The notes beneath the pieces are model-generated. The model had not been told where the DNA came from. It ran no database searches and was given only the letters and a program-made list of their open reading frames with translations. From Pezizomycotina sp. ARF18 (lineage: Eukaryota > Ascomycota), in assembly GCA_002224055.1 (NCBI GenBank), contig AZLU01000002.1, positions 358,777-422,776 on the forward strand: a stretch of 64,000 nt of DNA. The letters are read 5' to 3'. Positions 22,833 through 34,000 of this stretch are shown here, piece by piece. Within the stretch, counting starts at the first letter, position 1; every line of letters starts with the position of its first letter. A program made the position numbers and the translations under genes.

Positions 22833-24921
22833 TCTGAATCGGTGTTTCCTAAGGGTGTTTCTCTAGGTTTATTGGAAGATAGTGAAGCTTGAAGGCAGCG
22901 TACCTGCGAGCTCGGAAGGTCGCAGAGATGAAATAGGAGGTTTAGTGAGAAAAGTACAAGGTAAAGAAGAGCTTCCAACGGTCCGAAAGGAAGCTTTCAA
23001 TGATCTGAAAACAAAAACTGTCGTTTCTTCCGAGCAAGTAACAATTCCTCCTCAGTGCTTCGCTAGCTTGATTGATCGTGAGAATAAGGAAAAATAGGAG
23101 ATTTTGATGAAAGAGAACTGGAGGGTAAGTAGTTAGAATGAAAGCTACTAGTTATAACCCTTTCTTAGTAGCTTATCCTTAATTGAGTGGAATAATAAAT
23201 GGCTTGATTGTAGTGGGGTTGTTAGTTGGTTTGTTTGTTGGTTAGTCGGTTGGTTGGCTTGCAGCTGAAAGAGGGGAAAGGGGAGGGTTATAAAGTGGGG
23301 GCGAACCAGCTATGACAAAATAAAATAAATGGGCTAATAATTTTTTTTAAGGACTCAGCCAAAAAAAAAAAAAAAAAAAAACGGGACCTTTTTCTTTCGA
23401 GGAAAGGGACAATTTATTTATTTATTTTAACTCCTCGCAATTGAGCAGAGAAAGAAATATTTCTTTTATAACCCATATTCGAATGGGACGGAATCACCGT
23501 TCCAATTTTACGACAATCAAATGCGGCGGAAAAAAAAGGAGCTTTATTTGAAGCTATTTGAGCTAAGAGGGACAGCTGGTGATATCACCGATCGTCCGAT
23601 TTCCGGGTTATCTCTTTTTAGTGGTTCCCTATTCTAGCCAAATCTACCGCCGCTCAACCCCGAAAAGGGACCAAACACCGCCGACGAACCACAAGAGCTA
23701 GAACCTAGCTAAGGCTAGTAAAAAGCAGCTTCCCACCAGCAAGCTCAAAACCGCCTCATCGAAGGGAAACGTCACATCACTAGCTTGAGAATAGGGGTGG
23801 GATCAAGTACGACATTTTTTCTGTGGGACAAAGACGAAAAATCGAAGAGAGATGCGGAGGGGGGGCGAAAAGAGAAACGCTTGCGATTGAAGAGAAAGAA
23901 GTACGGGAAGGAGCCACGGAACTTTGGAGGCAAAGCTGACTTACCTTGGAATGATGGAGAGAGCTAATAAGCAGCTATTCGAGTACCTTTCCGAGCTGCC
24001 AGGCGTTTCGTTAGAGGGTGCGCAACTCCGACGCAAACCCCCGAGAGAGGTTCCTGTGAAACGACGTAAAACGCGACCTTTTCAGGTTTTGCAAGAAAGT
24101 TGAGAGAATTTAAACGGATACCGACTGAGGCCAGGAGAGAGCAGATTTTTTTTATAATGGGATATTATCTCCACCTTCGCAGATTCAATTCTATCTAGGA
24201 TTTCCTTAGGAATCGTACTCCTGAAGCCATCCAGCCGGCCTCGCAGCCACGAAAGTAAAGTGCAGATATTATCTTCTTTTGTGTTTCAGAAGAACAAAAG
24301 CAAGTAACTGGCAAGGAAAACAAGAGAGGGTTGAGCCTTTTTCCAAAGCCGTAAGCTACTTAAAATACTTGCCAAGACTTCACGATCCTCGACCTTACGC
24401 CGATTATGGTGTGATGGACCAAAATGCATATGGACCCATTAAAACGCCGAAACTCCCACACTCCCAAGCTGCAGCAATTGCGATATAGCTCTGGAATACT
24501 CGTTGCCTGCAGTGTTCTTTCTCACCCTAGAAGGCTGCAGGATGCATCGCATCGCGAAGGGCTACTCAAAAGGGGAGAACAGTAATGTAGGTAAGAAAAA
24601 ATCTTGATTTCTCGAAAAACTCTCATAAGAAGACCTCCGAAGATAAGGAGAAGCTCGAACCTGGTCCAATTGCTTACCGCTCCCCCACCGGGTTCTCCGC
24701 GAAGAAATCAGAATATCACTCGGCCGCATGTAAGAGATCTCTTCGAGTGTGGGCATATTTATCAAGGATAAACCTAGAAGCTCCCTCTTTTTGAGCCCTA
24801 TCCGTTTGCAAGCATGTAAGGTCGGGTATAATTGAATGAATAATTCGATCCCTACGAGACCAATGAAATAATCTTGCGCTTGTAGCGCCGCTGATCCCCT
24901 TGCTGATCCTCCAAAGCAAGC

Positions 24922-24961
<40 letters not shown>

Positions 24962-26512
24962 GAAAAAAAAAAAAGAAAAAAAATCTCTTACCTAGATGGG
25001 GAAGTGGGGTAACCGAACTTCCGCTTGCTCCCTTTAGGCTTTCGCCGCCCACGAAAGCTGCCTGCCTTCGCCTCGGCGTACCCTGCCGAGCAATAGCGAG
25101 GGAGCCTGACCCTCCTGGGAATTTTAATAGGCAATGTTTCACTAACGCAGCGGAGCCCATGGACCCACTAGCTTTGCGTCTGCGATATATTGCAGAGTGT
25201 TTTTTTTTTTTTTTTGAGGTTTTCTGCTATCTCATGAGCCGCTTAAATCGTGAACAGTTCGGTTGTCAATTCCTCAACTAACAGATTTGTAAACGAGCCT
25301 TTTCCCTGATTTTTTTTATTCCTTATCTCATTCCTTATCTCGCAGCTGGCTAAACGGCGCCCAATCCCACGTCGAAGATGCGTCGGAGGAACCCCGACCT
25401 TCGGATTACCAATTTTTTTTTTTTTTTTTTCACCGATACCAACGCGACTCGACGTGTTAAAACGTACATATTTGTAACGGCAAAGAAATTTCTCTCGATG
25501 TCAATGTCCGCGGGGCATATATATCACCGAAGGGCTTTTTCTGCGCGAGCTACAACGCTCCTCTGTGCAGCCTCTTCTCAAAGCTCCCATGCAGCTGGCT
25601 CCTGTATTATTCTCCTTTCTCTCACCGCGAGCTACCCCCCGAGCAGGAGAGGCACAGACCTCCGTGAGCCGACATATGCAGCCCAAAAGCGGCGCCTTCG
25701 CGTTGCTTCATATTTCCAACGCGTTTTTTTTTTTTTTCAGTTCTTGGATATATGGGGGTTGATTTGAAAAAAAAATTTTTTTTACGAAGCTCTGGGAAAT
25801 CCTCACACCACTGTGTGAATATTCAAGAATTGCTCTGTTTAAGGCTTTTCGATGTGTTATAGATATTTGGCTTATTTTTCCAAATACCTTTTCTTTTTCT
25901 TTCTTTCTTTCTTTTTTTTTTTTTTGTCTGTGTGTGTGTGTGTGTGCAAACCTAGTGCCGCATCTTCTCAAAACCTCTCCATGACCGTGACGAAATCTCC
26001 ACTTTCTTGCATAAACCTTCGCCCGCATACAGGATCTCGATGGTCTGAGGATTTTTCTTAGGTACCGGTACCTAAAGCCCTACGGCTCGGGATTTCCCCA
26101 GATTCTCCCGTTTTTTCCAAGAGGAAAATTTAAGCGTGACATGTGTATAGAGCCGCCCGGGGGGACGGGGAGGGAAATAAAGAAGTACGTTGTATAAGGC
26201 TGACGCTGAGAACATAGGCGGTGGGAAATACCATAAGTATACTACGCGGTGGGAAAAAAGTAAAAAAAAAAATAAGCCCTTATATACCAAAGGAGATCTT
26301 ACGGACGCAATAAATCATCAGCCTGTTATAGGCCTTTCCTTATTTATTTCTATAATGCTTCATTTGGAACTTCCACGGTGTTTTCGCTGTGCTGTAATAG
26401 TATTCAGATGAAGAAAGAACTGTTCACGGGCCTGGCAGGGAGCTGCCGATCGATTTTTTGCCGCGCTCTGAATAAAATTTGAATAACCAAATTTAAAATT
26501 GCACTCCCGAAA
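22833..26512. other. Intergenic region, promoter of trehalose phosphorylase and AT/purine-rich tracts
   Basis: The part next to 22832 must carry the trehalose phosphorylase promoter and 5' leader. It contains AGGGG repeats at 23270-23287 and a GGTT-rich tract at 23218-23262. Long A or T runs occur at about 23360-23380, 24921-24980, 25200-25215, 25412-25430, 25725-25737 and 25912-25925, with a (GT)n run near 25927-25945. Several open frames across these tracts are driven by simple sequence. I recognise no gene. Confidence 0.4.
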
Positions 26513-28495
26513 GCGGTGCTGAAAAAGTTTCAAAAGAGAGGAGAATTTTTCTTATGATTAGGAGCTAACCTATTTTAGAATAAATAGTCATGAGAGAATT
26601 GAAAGCTGTGCTGTAAAGGATCTAAAATTTTGAGAGCTCTAACATTAAGTAAAGGAGTACAATAGAGTTTTTTGCCTTTTATGGGTAATTGGCTTGTCTC
26701 GTACCTAGCCTCTCTACTAGTAAACTAAGAGAAGGAGAGAGGCTGTGCACGAGATAGGTAACTGGTTAGAATAAAAGAATAAAAAAATTAAACTTTTTTC
26801 TTGCCCCAAACGACGAGAATAAAATGAAAAACGGTGCTGGGAAAAGCCAATGACCGAAAGAGCAGAATATGGCATATCGTTCAATGCTGTGCTGAAAAAG
26901 TCTTTAAAAAAGAAGCGTTTGACCCCGCTAAATGTACCCAAAACAGATTACCTCGCGGAGATGCAGCTTCACAGAGAAACTGCCCATCTAAAGTACTACC
27001 ATTCCACAATTCCCAGGACGCAAGAAGGAGGAGCGGTTGCTAGCTAAACCATATATAATATTATTATTAAATACACATTCTTCCATCGACTTTATTATTA
27101 ATTATTATAACTAATAACTTCTTTCCGTAGTATGTATTCGTATTATATTATCCAGTGGTACCACAATAGTAGGTGTGGTCAACCTAGTTAAAAGCTGTGC
27201 TGCAAAAGTTTTGAAAATTTGAAGACTTTTTCGCCCCGGGGACTATACTATACCTAAACCAGTCCAGCGGTTGGCAACTGGTCAAGGTGAAAAAATGGTA
27301 AGAGTCGTAGGCCCTCCGGTGCTGAAAGGGTCTTAAAAGTTAAAAGTGAAAGCCCCCGAATTGGCCACTATACCTAGAGCGGATTTTATATTTTTGGCTG
27401 GTAATTCGTCTAGAAAAAAAGGAAAGAAAGGTTCGTCCTTCTAAAAAGAAAGAATTGCTGTCACTGAGGGAAAGATATTAGTAAGAAAGAGAGAGAGACT
27501 TAGTGAAAGAACTTAGTTAATTAAGCTAAATAAAAGTGCTAGCTAGTTAAAGGAATAGGCCGGCTATAAAAAAGACTATTTTATAGTGGTAAATGCCAAG
27601 GAAGAAATGGGGAAAGGCTACAACAAGAATGATATTTAAATACGGGCCAATTAAGTGGTGTCTCATGGCCTCATTATGAATTCGACTAAGCGGTGCTGAA
27701 AAATTCTTCAAAAAGAGGCTTCACAACTGCTACTTATACTGAAGTAGCTGTTCTCGCGGAAGCTGCATCTTTGTCGAAGGATCGAAACACCTTTCCGGAT
27801 TTTTTTTTTATTTTTCCTTTTTTTTTCCATCTACACTAGTAACCTTTCGCATGCTGTGAGCCGCTTCTCTCTCTGCTCTTTAAATCGCTTAGGGGGGCCT
27901 AAAACATGAAGAAGAGCTAGAGAACTTAATTATCTTATAGAAAAAGAGGACTGGAGAAGGGAGAACTGATGTCTAGATTTTTCTATGACATAAATTATAT
28001 TGTATCTTTCAATGTATTATAGCTTAAGATTAGTTAGATAAAACTTGGAAAAATTATCGTTTTAATTATAAATAGACAAATGTTGATTTGGCCTACCCTA
28101 TACCACCATGAGAGCGGTGTTGAAAAAGATTTGAATCCTTTTTTTTTTTAAACGGGGACAGTACCTGCAGCGCTTTTTTTCTTTTTTCTTTTTTTTTTTA
28201 GTTCGCTAGAAATTCTCGCTCCCTGGAGTACTTAAGTAAACTAATGATGCAAGCGGTGCTGAAAAAAGTCTTCAAAAAGAACCCTTCACAACCTATGTCT
28301 CCCGAAAGTGGATATGTTCGCGGATGCCGCACCATGAAAACCCTTATCTTATAAATATTAATACAAATTCAGTAATGATTATTATTGCGATAAAAAACTG
28401 GCAGGGCAAATAATATTATTAAGTTCAATAATAAGTACCTTCATTCTACAACTCCCTCTATCTTTCTCTCTCTCTCTTGATCTGACGGTCTTTCT

Positions 28496-28540
<45 letters not shown>

Positions 28541-28969
28541 TTTCTTCTTTCTTTTCTTTTCTTTTCTTTTCTTTTCTTTTCTTTCTTTTCTTTTCTTTTT
28601 TCTTTTTTTCCTTTTTTTCCTTTTTTTTGGTGCTTACGTTGAAAAAAAAATAGAACTAACGTGTTATATAAATAATTATTAATAAATAATAAATAGGGCT
28701 GTAAGTCTATGGTGGAAAACAATAATAATAAGTAAAGTAGAAGGTTATATGACATGTGTAATAATAGTATTTTATATAAGCGTGCGATACTTGGTTTCTC
28801 TAACGAAAGTATCGTCGCAGCTAGTCTAGTATCCCCTCAAAAGGAATTAGACTATGTAGCGGCGGATTATAAATGTTTATCCTATTACGCGAGTACTTAT
28901 AAAGAATATATATATATAAAAAAAGGAGGGGACTTTTCACGAGAGCTATGCTAAAAAAAGATTCGAATG
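26513..28969 (-). repeat. Array 1 of dispersed short repeats (motif on minus strand)
   Basis: About ten degenerate copies of the motif lie here with the reverse-complement reading GCGGTGCTGAAAAAGTCTT. They begin at 26513, 26605, 26831 (weak), 26886, 27194, 27317, 27690, 28114, 28253 and 28945. Copies at 26886, 27690 and 28253 continue into body A, with CGCGGA about 70-80 bp away. Copies at 27194 and 27317 continue into body B, with ACTATACCTA about 50 bp away. All face the minus strand. The DNA between them is AT-rich with poly(T) runs and contains no gene I can recognise. Confidence 0.8.
28491..28628. repeat. (CTTT)n / (CTTTT)n microsatellite
   Basis: A pyrimidine tract of CTTT repeats passing into CTTTT and CTTTTTT units. 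It creates a Lys/Glu-rich open frame on the minus strand that is not a gene. Confidence 0.95.
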
Positions 28970-29586
28970 TTCGAAGATGTTTAAAGAAATTTCAATAGCT
29001 CTTCCTGCAAGAAAAACCATTTGAATCCTCGTCGAGGGGTCTTGATGTAATCCCTCTCCTGCGCGTATTTGATAGAACCCAGGAATCCGAGAACTTTGCT
29101 CAAAAGGGGACTTGAAAAAAGAGCCTTTATTGATTTTTACTTTTGGCTGGGTAAATTTGCAAATGGATTAATGGATATAGAGTGAGCGTAATAGTACATT
29201 TAGCGCTCTATATGTGAGCATTATCTATCTTAAAAATTATTATCGTGGATTAAATTGTTCCTTCGTTGGTAGGTCTTAGAACAGTTATAAGCAGTTGATA
29301 TTAGGTGTATAGACAATGATGGCGGTTGAGATGGTGTCTCCCATGCTGGGGAAACTGTAGTGTGGGTAAAACCTACGTAGTAGCACAGGATAGACAACAA
29401 GCCCTGATCAAAGCAAACAGCTTCCCGGATAGCTGTAATTGTTGGCACTGAGAGCGTGAGGTCCCATGCCCCGCAAAGAAGTTTGCTCTTCTATTAACAA
29501 TCTCAATTTTTCGAGCTTGAATTTCGACATCTTAATTGATATACCGACAAAGTATTGAAAGTCCTCGATTATGAAGCAAACACAAC
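28970..29586. other. Intergenic
   Basis: Between the last motif copy of array 1 and the tRNA-like gene. No recognisable gene; the minus-strand frame at 29230-29448 has no known product. Confidence 0.4.
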
Positions 29587-29687
29587 GGTGGCATGGCGCA
29601 GGGGAAGCGCGTCGGAATCACAACTTATCCTTCTGGTAAGGAAACTGAAAACTCCGACGGTCGGGGGATCGAAACCCTCTGTCATCA
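29587..29687 (+). tRNA. Intron-containing tRNA-like gene, anticodon CAC, initiator-Met-like arms
   Basis: The strand folds as a tRNA. Acceptor stem GGTGGCA pairs with TGTCATC (G-T pairs allowed), discriminator A. The D-arm is GCGC-AGGGGAA-GCGC. Anticodon stem TCGGA/TCCGA has T33 then CAC and A37. A 29-nt insert after position 37 can form a hairpin (CTTATCC/GGTAAG). The variable loop is CGGTC. The T-arm is GGGGG-ATCGAAA-CCCTC. A T7 run at 29700-29706 fits a Pol III terminator. The TGGCGCAGNGGAAGCGCG D-arm and the ATCGAAA T-loop are features of eukaryotic initiator tRNA-Met, whose loop would be CTCATAA; here it reads ATCACAA-like, giving CAC. So it is either a genuine tRNA-Val(CAC), a diverged initiator copy, or a pseudogene. 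The complete pairing and the terminator argue for a real or recent tRNA gene. Confidence 0.6.
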
Positions 29688-29699
29688 ACATTTGCGATA

Positions 29700-29706
29700 A
29701 TTTTTT
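29700..29706 (+). terminator. Pol III T-run terminator of the tRNA-like gene
   Basis: A run of seven T starts 13 bp after the 3' end of the tRNA-like fold, at the usual position for RNA polymerase III termination. Confidence 0.55.
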
Positions 29707-29804
29707 TATTACTTTCAAAACAAATTATATAAACCAGTCTATTTCTTTTTTTGCTTCTTGACTAATTTCACTATAGATTAATTATTACTGCCCCGAGTTC
29801 TCGT

Positions 29805-31690
29805 CCTTCAACCCGCCCCGTCCCCGAGGTTATAATGGTTCTCATCGTTCTCCTTGGCCTTTTCTTTCCCTGCATACCAATATCGTCATAATTGAGATCG
29901 TCTTCGTCGTCTTCGTCTTCACCCCTGGGCGGACCCTTAACAAGAACTTCTTCATCTTCTTCTTCCTCTTCTCCATCACTCTCTTCCTCCTCTTCTGCCC
30001 CTTTCTCGTTCTCAAACCAGAAATTTCTCTCATCGCCCTCACCCTCACCATCACGCTCTTCTTCATTGTCCTCGCTTTTAATGTACGCGCATTATCATTA
30101 TCCATCGCATTTCCCTCCTCATTCCACTCTCCATATCCAAAATTATGACCATCCGGCAAAGTATCCCCCTGCTCCTGCAGCGGCTCCTTCCCACGAAGGC
30201 GGCTTCAGAAACATTATTCCTGCACCTTCTGATCACTATACAACCCTTCCTCCGCTTGCGGCGGCCTATTCGGCGTAATCCTAAACCGCCCCTGCCTTTG
30301 CGCGCTATTCTCATTCTCCCCCTCTGGACCATCCAATTAATCCACGCTACTAAACCCCGCATTCGATCATCGTACGTTATCGGCTGATCTGGTATCGTTT
30401 GGTCTCGTGTATCACCTAAAGTCCGACCCTCCAGCTCACCTCCGAAGCGTGCGTTTCCGGCGTACCCACAGCGGTCTCATCTGACCCTTCTCCGCTTTCG
30501 GAACCCGAATCCTCATCAGAACCACCGAAAATTCATCCGGCCGGTCTAATTCCTCCGCCGCCGGATCGCACAGGCGTAAATACCCATGCTTACAATTCTC
30601 CGCTCCGCCGTTGTTTTGTTGGATGTAATTGTAGAAGGCTGTATCTCCGAGTTTCAAGTAGTGGTTCGTTGTTCCTTCGTCGACATCGCCGGGGCGTAGA
30701 TTCGGGTCTTCGCAGAGGAATATGCCGGGATGGTAACGCGGTATATTTGCGGGTGGTGGGGTGTCTTCTACGGACCACCGGAAGGCTGTTTTCGGTGTGA
30801 TGGGGGCGTTTTGCCATTCGGAGTTCCAGAAGTGGATGGTGTTGTCGGGGGCGGTGAATAATCTGAGATAACCACAAAAATCAGCATTACAAAAAAAAAA
30901 AAAGGAAAAAAAAGTCAAAGATTTAAGGGAGAATTCCAAATGAGAAGAGGTGGTGGCTGAAAAGCTTACTTCGCATAACCCTCGGCGGTTGCCCCAGCCC
31001 CTCACTCAAAATATTCCCCCATACATCAATCCACCCCTTCCTCCCTCCTCACCGCCTCACCAACCTCCCCCGCCGTCATCCCCTTCCTACTATGCCTAAA
31101 CGCAAAAAACACCACCTCCGCAACATCAAAGCCCCTATCGTCCGTGATCGGAACATAACTAAGACTCTTGCTCCACGGCAACCCACCCTCCTCATTCGCC
31201 GAACCGCGGAACCACGTCGCGTCCATCGTCGGCGTTAAATAGTACGTTTTGGCGCTAGTACGGTTGTTAGAGAAGGATCGCGGTGGTCCGCTTGCGTCCA
31301 CTCGGAGAATTTTGAGCGCCAGCGTTCGTCGTTGCCGAGGGCTATGGCGGGGCGCGGAAGTTTTGGGGAGGGCGGATGCCGGTGTCGAGGCCGCGGTTTA
31401 TTATGGCGGCGTTGTGCTCGTTTATAGGGTCGGACATGGGACCGTGTGGTGGGGGTAGTTTAATACTGGTTTGGGTATAGTTTTAGTATGAAGTTTTTTT
31501 GGTGAGAGGAAGGGAAGAGATTCTGTGATTTTTTTTTTGGACTACTTACGGAAAATACTATGTCTCCAGTCCCCATCGACGCGCCACTGGTCGTTGTCGA
31601 TGAAGCGGACGCAGACGTTATCATTGATAGCCTGTACTGCAGCCGCGAAGCAAGAACGGTGGCCGTGAGAGCGGGTTGACGATCATATTT
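29805..31690 (-). CDS. Uncharacterised fungal protein with acidic, low-complexity C-terminal tail
   Basis: I do not recognise the family. Minus-strand coding character is strong in three blocks. The first is VRFIDNDQWRVDGDWRHSIF at about 31625-31560, after a possible FAAAVQAINDNVC start segment. The second, at 31300-31000, includes TYYLTPTMDATWFRGSANEE and DDRGFDVAEVVFFAFRHSRK. The third, at 30870-30440, includes FTAPDNTIHFWNSEWQNAPI, YHPGIFLCEDPNLRPGDVDE, LGDTAFYNYIQQNNGG and HGYLRLCDPAAEELDRPDEF. Introns probably separate the blocks; TTAC donor complements at 30967-30970 and 31549-31552 fit. Downstream, 30085-29835 encodes a tail of Glu/Asp runs (GAEEEESDGEEEEEDEEVLV) ending in a basic GKKRPRR patch. 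Whether the tail belongs to the same gene is inference from strand and spacing. The region between has frame changes. Confidence 0.45.
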
Positions 31691-32667
31691 TCCTTCCTTC
31701 CTTGCTTAAGTTCTTTTTTTTTGGGGGGGGGATCTTATAAGACCTGTATACATGTATCTTTTACAGCTATTACCACTAAAAGATCAATGACAGCCCCGAA
31801 AAAAATACATACAGAAGGAAGATTTTTGCTCAAACGAAAGCCAGACTCAACGCTTCCGCATCCTCCCGTTTGCCTTTATATAATCTACAATTCGACAGTA
31901 TCATCCCATAATACCGATCCCGAAAACAATAATGCTACCTGTCTCAGGCTAACAAACCCTGGCCTTTTCATTCAACAACTGCGCTCTAGATCTCTACATC
32001 GCTCCTCGGAAATGAGATCGAATGATAATCAATCTCCAAGACAAGAAACAAAGCGACATCGCTTCCTTTGCGATGCAACCCTAAGAGAACGTCGGCGAGC
32101 AGAATATGTCGTCATGTCTTGCAGAAAACGCCGCCTGGCCAGATAGTTTGCGTGGACGTGCTGTTGTCGTCTGAGACTGTGCGTGCAAATATCATCGGGG
32201 CTTTTTGGAGGTTTCCGGACCACGGAACTGGGAACGTTGTATCGCCAAGGTGTTTTGTTTCGATAAATCACTACGGCCGTTGTAACCTTTGGTGATCTGC
32301 GATCATAACGAGGACTCCGCAATGATTATTTTCCTAGATCAAAGCTCTGGATTTACGTAGCTGTGTATCTTTGCTGACTTAAACTCGGCACTTGCTAAGA
32401 AATTACCCACATGTACACATGCCTACGACAAAACTTCTGGGCACTTCCGGGTAGCTAATTCAATATAATTTCCTGCGAACTTTTGCAACATGTATATAAT
32501 TGTAAACGAACCCCATCCACGCTGTGGTTGACAGCAACCAAACAACTTTTTTTTTTATCAAAAAAAAAAAAAAAAAAAAAAAAAGTCTCAACTCCTCGCC
32601 ATTGTAAACCTGCCTCTCGCCTACCATACCCAACCACAGCCCAAGCACTCCGACGCTCCCTTTCCTG
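31691..32667. other. Intergenic; large A/T run
   Basis: No recognised gene. It contains a T10-ATC-A24 block at about 32547-32584 and a G-run near 31720-31729. Frames at 31676-32146 and 32029-32322 are on opposite strands and match no family I know. Confidence 0.4.
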
Positions 32668-32939
32668 TCAATAACGAAGATTAGATGGGGCGCGATCATC
32701 CAACACGTCCAACATACCCTCCTGTTCCATTCCTTTCGGGCGGTAAATCAGAGAGGTAACGTTGCAGGAAATGATACCGGTCCGCTTCCGCTTCGAAGCT
32801 CTTCGGGTCCCGATAGCTGCGTTTGGGAATATGGTATAAAGCGGCGGCACGTGTGGCGGAACGATTCGGTGTTCTTGCCGAAGGCGATGTGGTCGTGGAC
32901 GCAGAGTAGGACATCGAGGGGGAGGGAGAGGAGATTCAT
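32668..32939 (-). CDS. Short F-box domain protein or fragment
   Basis: From the Met at 32939 the minus strand reads MNLLSLPLDVLLCVHDHIAF, then GKNTESFRHTCRRF. This is an F-box: L-x-x-L-P-x-D-V-L at the start, then a spaced leucine-rich helix and T-C-R-R-F at the end. F-box proteins bind Skp1 through this domain and recruit substrates to SCF ubiquitin ligases. Only about 80 residues follow before stops, after one frame change into SYRDPKSFEAEADRYHF and LQRYLSDLPPERNG. Full-length fungal F-box proteins are usually 300-600 aa, so this is a truncated copy, or introns and missing bases hide the rest. The only visible substrate-binding candidate is the short tail. Confidence 0.55.
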
Positions 32940-33470
32940 TGAATTTTTTATTTTTATTTTTTTTGTGGTCTGTGGAAGAAATGATTCTCGATGGGCACAC
33001 GGTTGTTCCGAAGGATTAACGAGTCTGGGTTGCTGTAATAAGTTACCAGAACATGTGCTACCGTCTACCTGCCCGGACCGGGGCCACAGGTTATTGTCAG
33101 TACACAGGGGCTATAAAGTTTAGTTTTGCGACGGGCGCCGGTCGCCGCCTTTTAATTTCGGGGTTTTGATTGATAAGATAAAGAAAAAGAAAAAAAAGAA
33201 AAGAGATACGAAGCTAGCTAGCTAAGAAATCGGAGATCGGAGCTCCAGTAGCAGGTCCCACCTCTCGGAAATTGACGATGCAAGGAATTATGACTCCAAG
33301 CTTGCGTTATTAATCGTCTCCGTACCCATATTGAGTTTCAGCTAAGACTCTTAACGGTTATTTGTTGATTTGTTGATGATGCAGCTGCTTGTTATATTTG
33401 GAGATCTGATTGTATATAATTGCAGAATCAAGGTGTAAAGTACTTTCTCCTTTGTGTTGCTATTTGGGAG
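32940..33470. other. Intergenic, upstream of F-box and RNR genes
   Basis: Divergent spacer. It contains an A/T-rich tract at 32944-32962 and a purine tract at 33178-33206. The distal RNR1 promoter probably overlaps its right end. Confidence 0.4.
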
Positions 33471-33564
33471 ACGCGTCTCACCGCGAACAGCCAAAGGAGG
33501 AATGATATTAGTGTCAAATTGAAAAACACGTCAGTCACGTGATATTTATTTCTAATCAACGCGT
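33471..33564 (+). promoter_or_regulatory. Two MCB-type boxes (ACGCGT) upstream of the RNR gene
   Basis: The 12-mer ACGCGTCTCACC occurs twice in the same orientation, starting at 33471 and 33559, 530 and 442 bp before the RNR start codon. ACGCGT is the core of the MluI cell-cycle box bound by MBF (Mbp1/Swi6 in yeast, Cdc10 complexes in fission yeast), which drives ribonucleotide reductase genes at G1/S. The extended match beyond the core, and its duplication, suggest selection. Binding itself is inferred. Confidence 0.65.
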
Positions 33565-33574
33565 CTCACCAGAA

Positions 33575-33620
33575 TTTTTTTTTTTTTTTCTTTTTTCTTT
33601 TTTCTTTTTTCTTTTTTCTT
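33575..33620. repeat. Poly(T) followed by (CTTTTTT)n tract
   Basis: A pyrimidine tract starting with about 13 T and then repeated CTTTTTT units. It lies directly downstream of the second MCB box. Such tracts are common nucleosome-poor promoter elements in fungi; here it may help open the RNR promoter. Confidence 0.7.
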
Positions 33621-34000
33621 GCTGGAGTGCCAAAAGTTTATAAGCGGCGGTCACGAACCGACAAAATTTTCCAATTTCTCTCTCCCATCCATTCCCTTCC
33701 TTTCCTTCCTCTCTGCAAATCACCACAATCCCTTCGACTCCTCCTCTGCAGAAGGTGAGGAAACGAAGAATAACACTATAATACACTTTTGAAAGATATC
33801 TTCTTTTATTGCAATTCCTCTTTCATATCTCTTTGTTTCCTTTGAGGGTTAGCTTGTTCCTTGTTTGCTTGCCCCCTTTGTTTCTTTGTTAGCTGTTCTT
33901 CGGCTCTCTTCCGGTGAAGCTCCCTGCAAAACTGACATCTCCTCTCTTCCTTCAGCCCAAACATCATCACGCAAATCGAACATACTACACCGCCGTCGAC

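Noticed and set aside
28441-28755. Lys/Glu-rich open frame on the minus strand
   Set aside because: It arises wholly from the (CTTT)n microsatellite.
29892-30278. Serine-rich plus-strand frame
   Set aside because: It is the complement of the Glu/Asp-rich tail on the minus strand, which joins better to neighbouring coding sequence.
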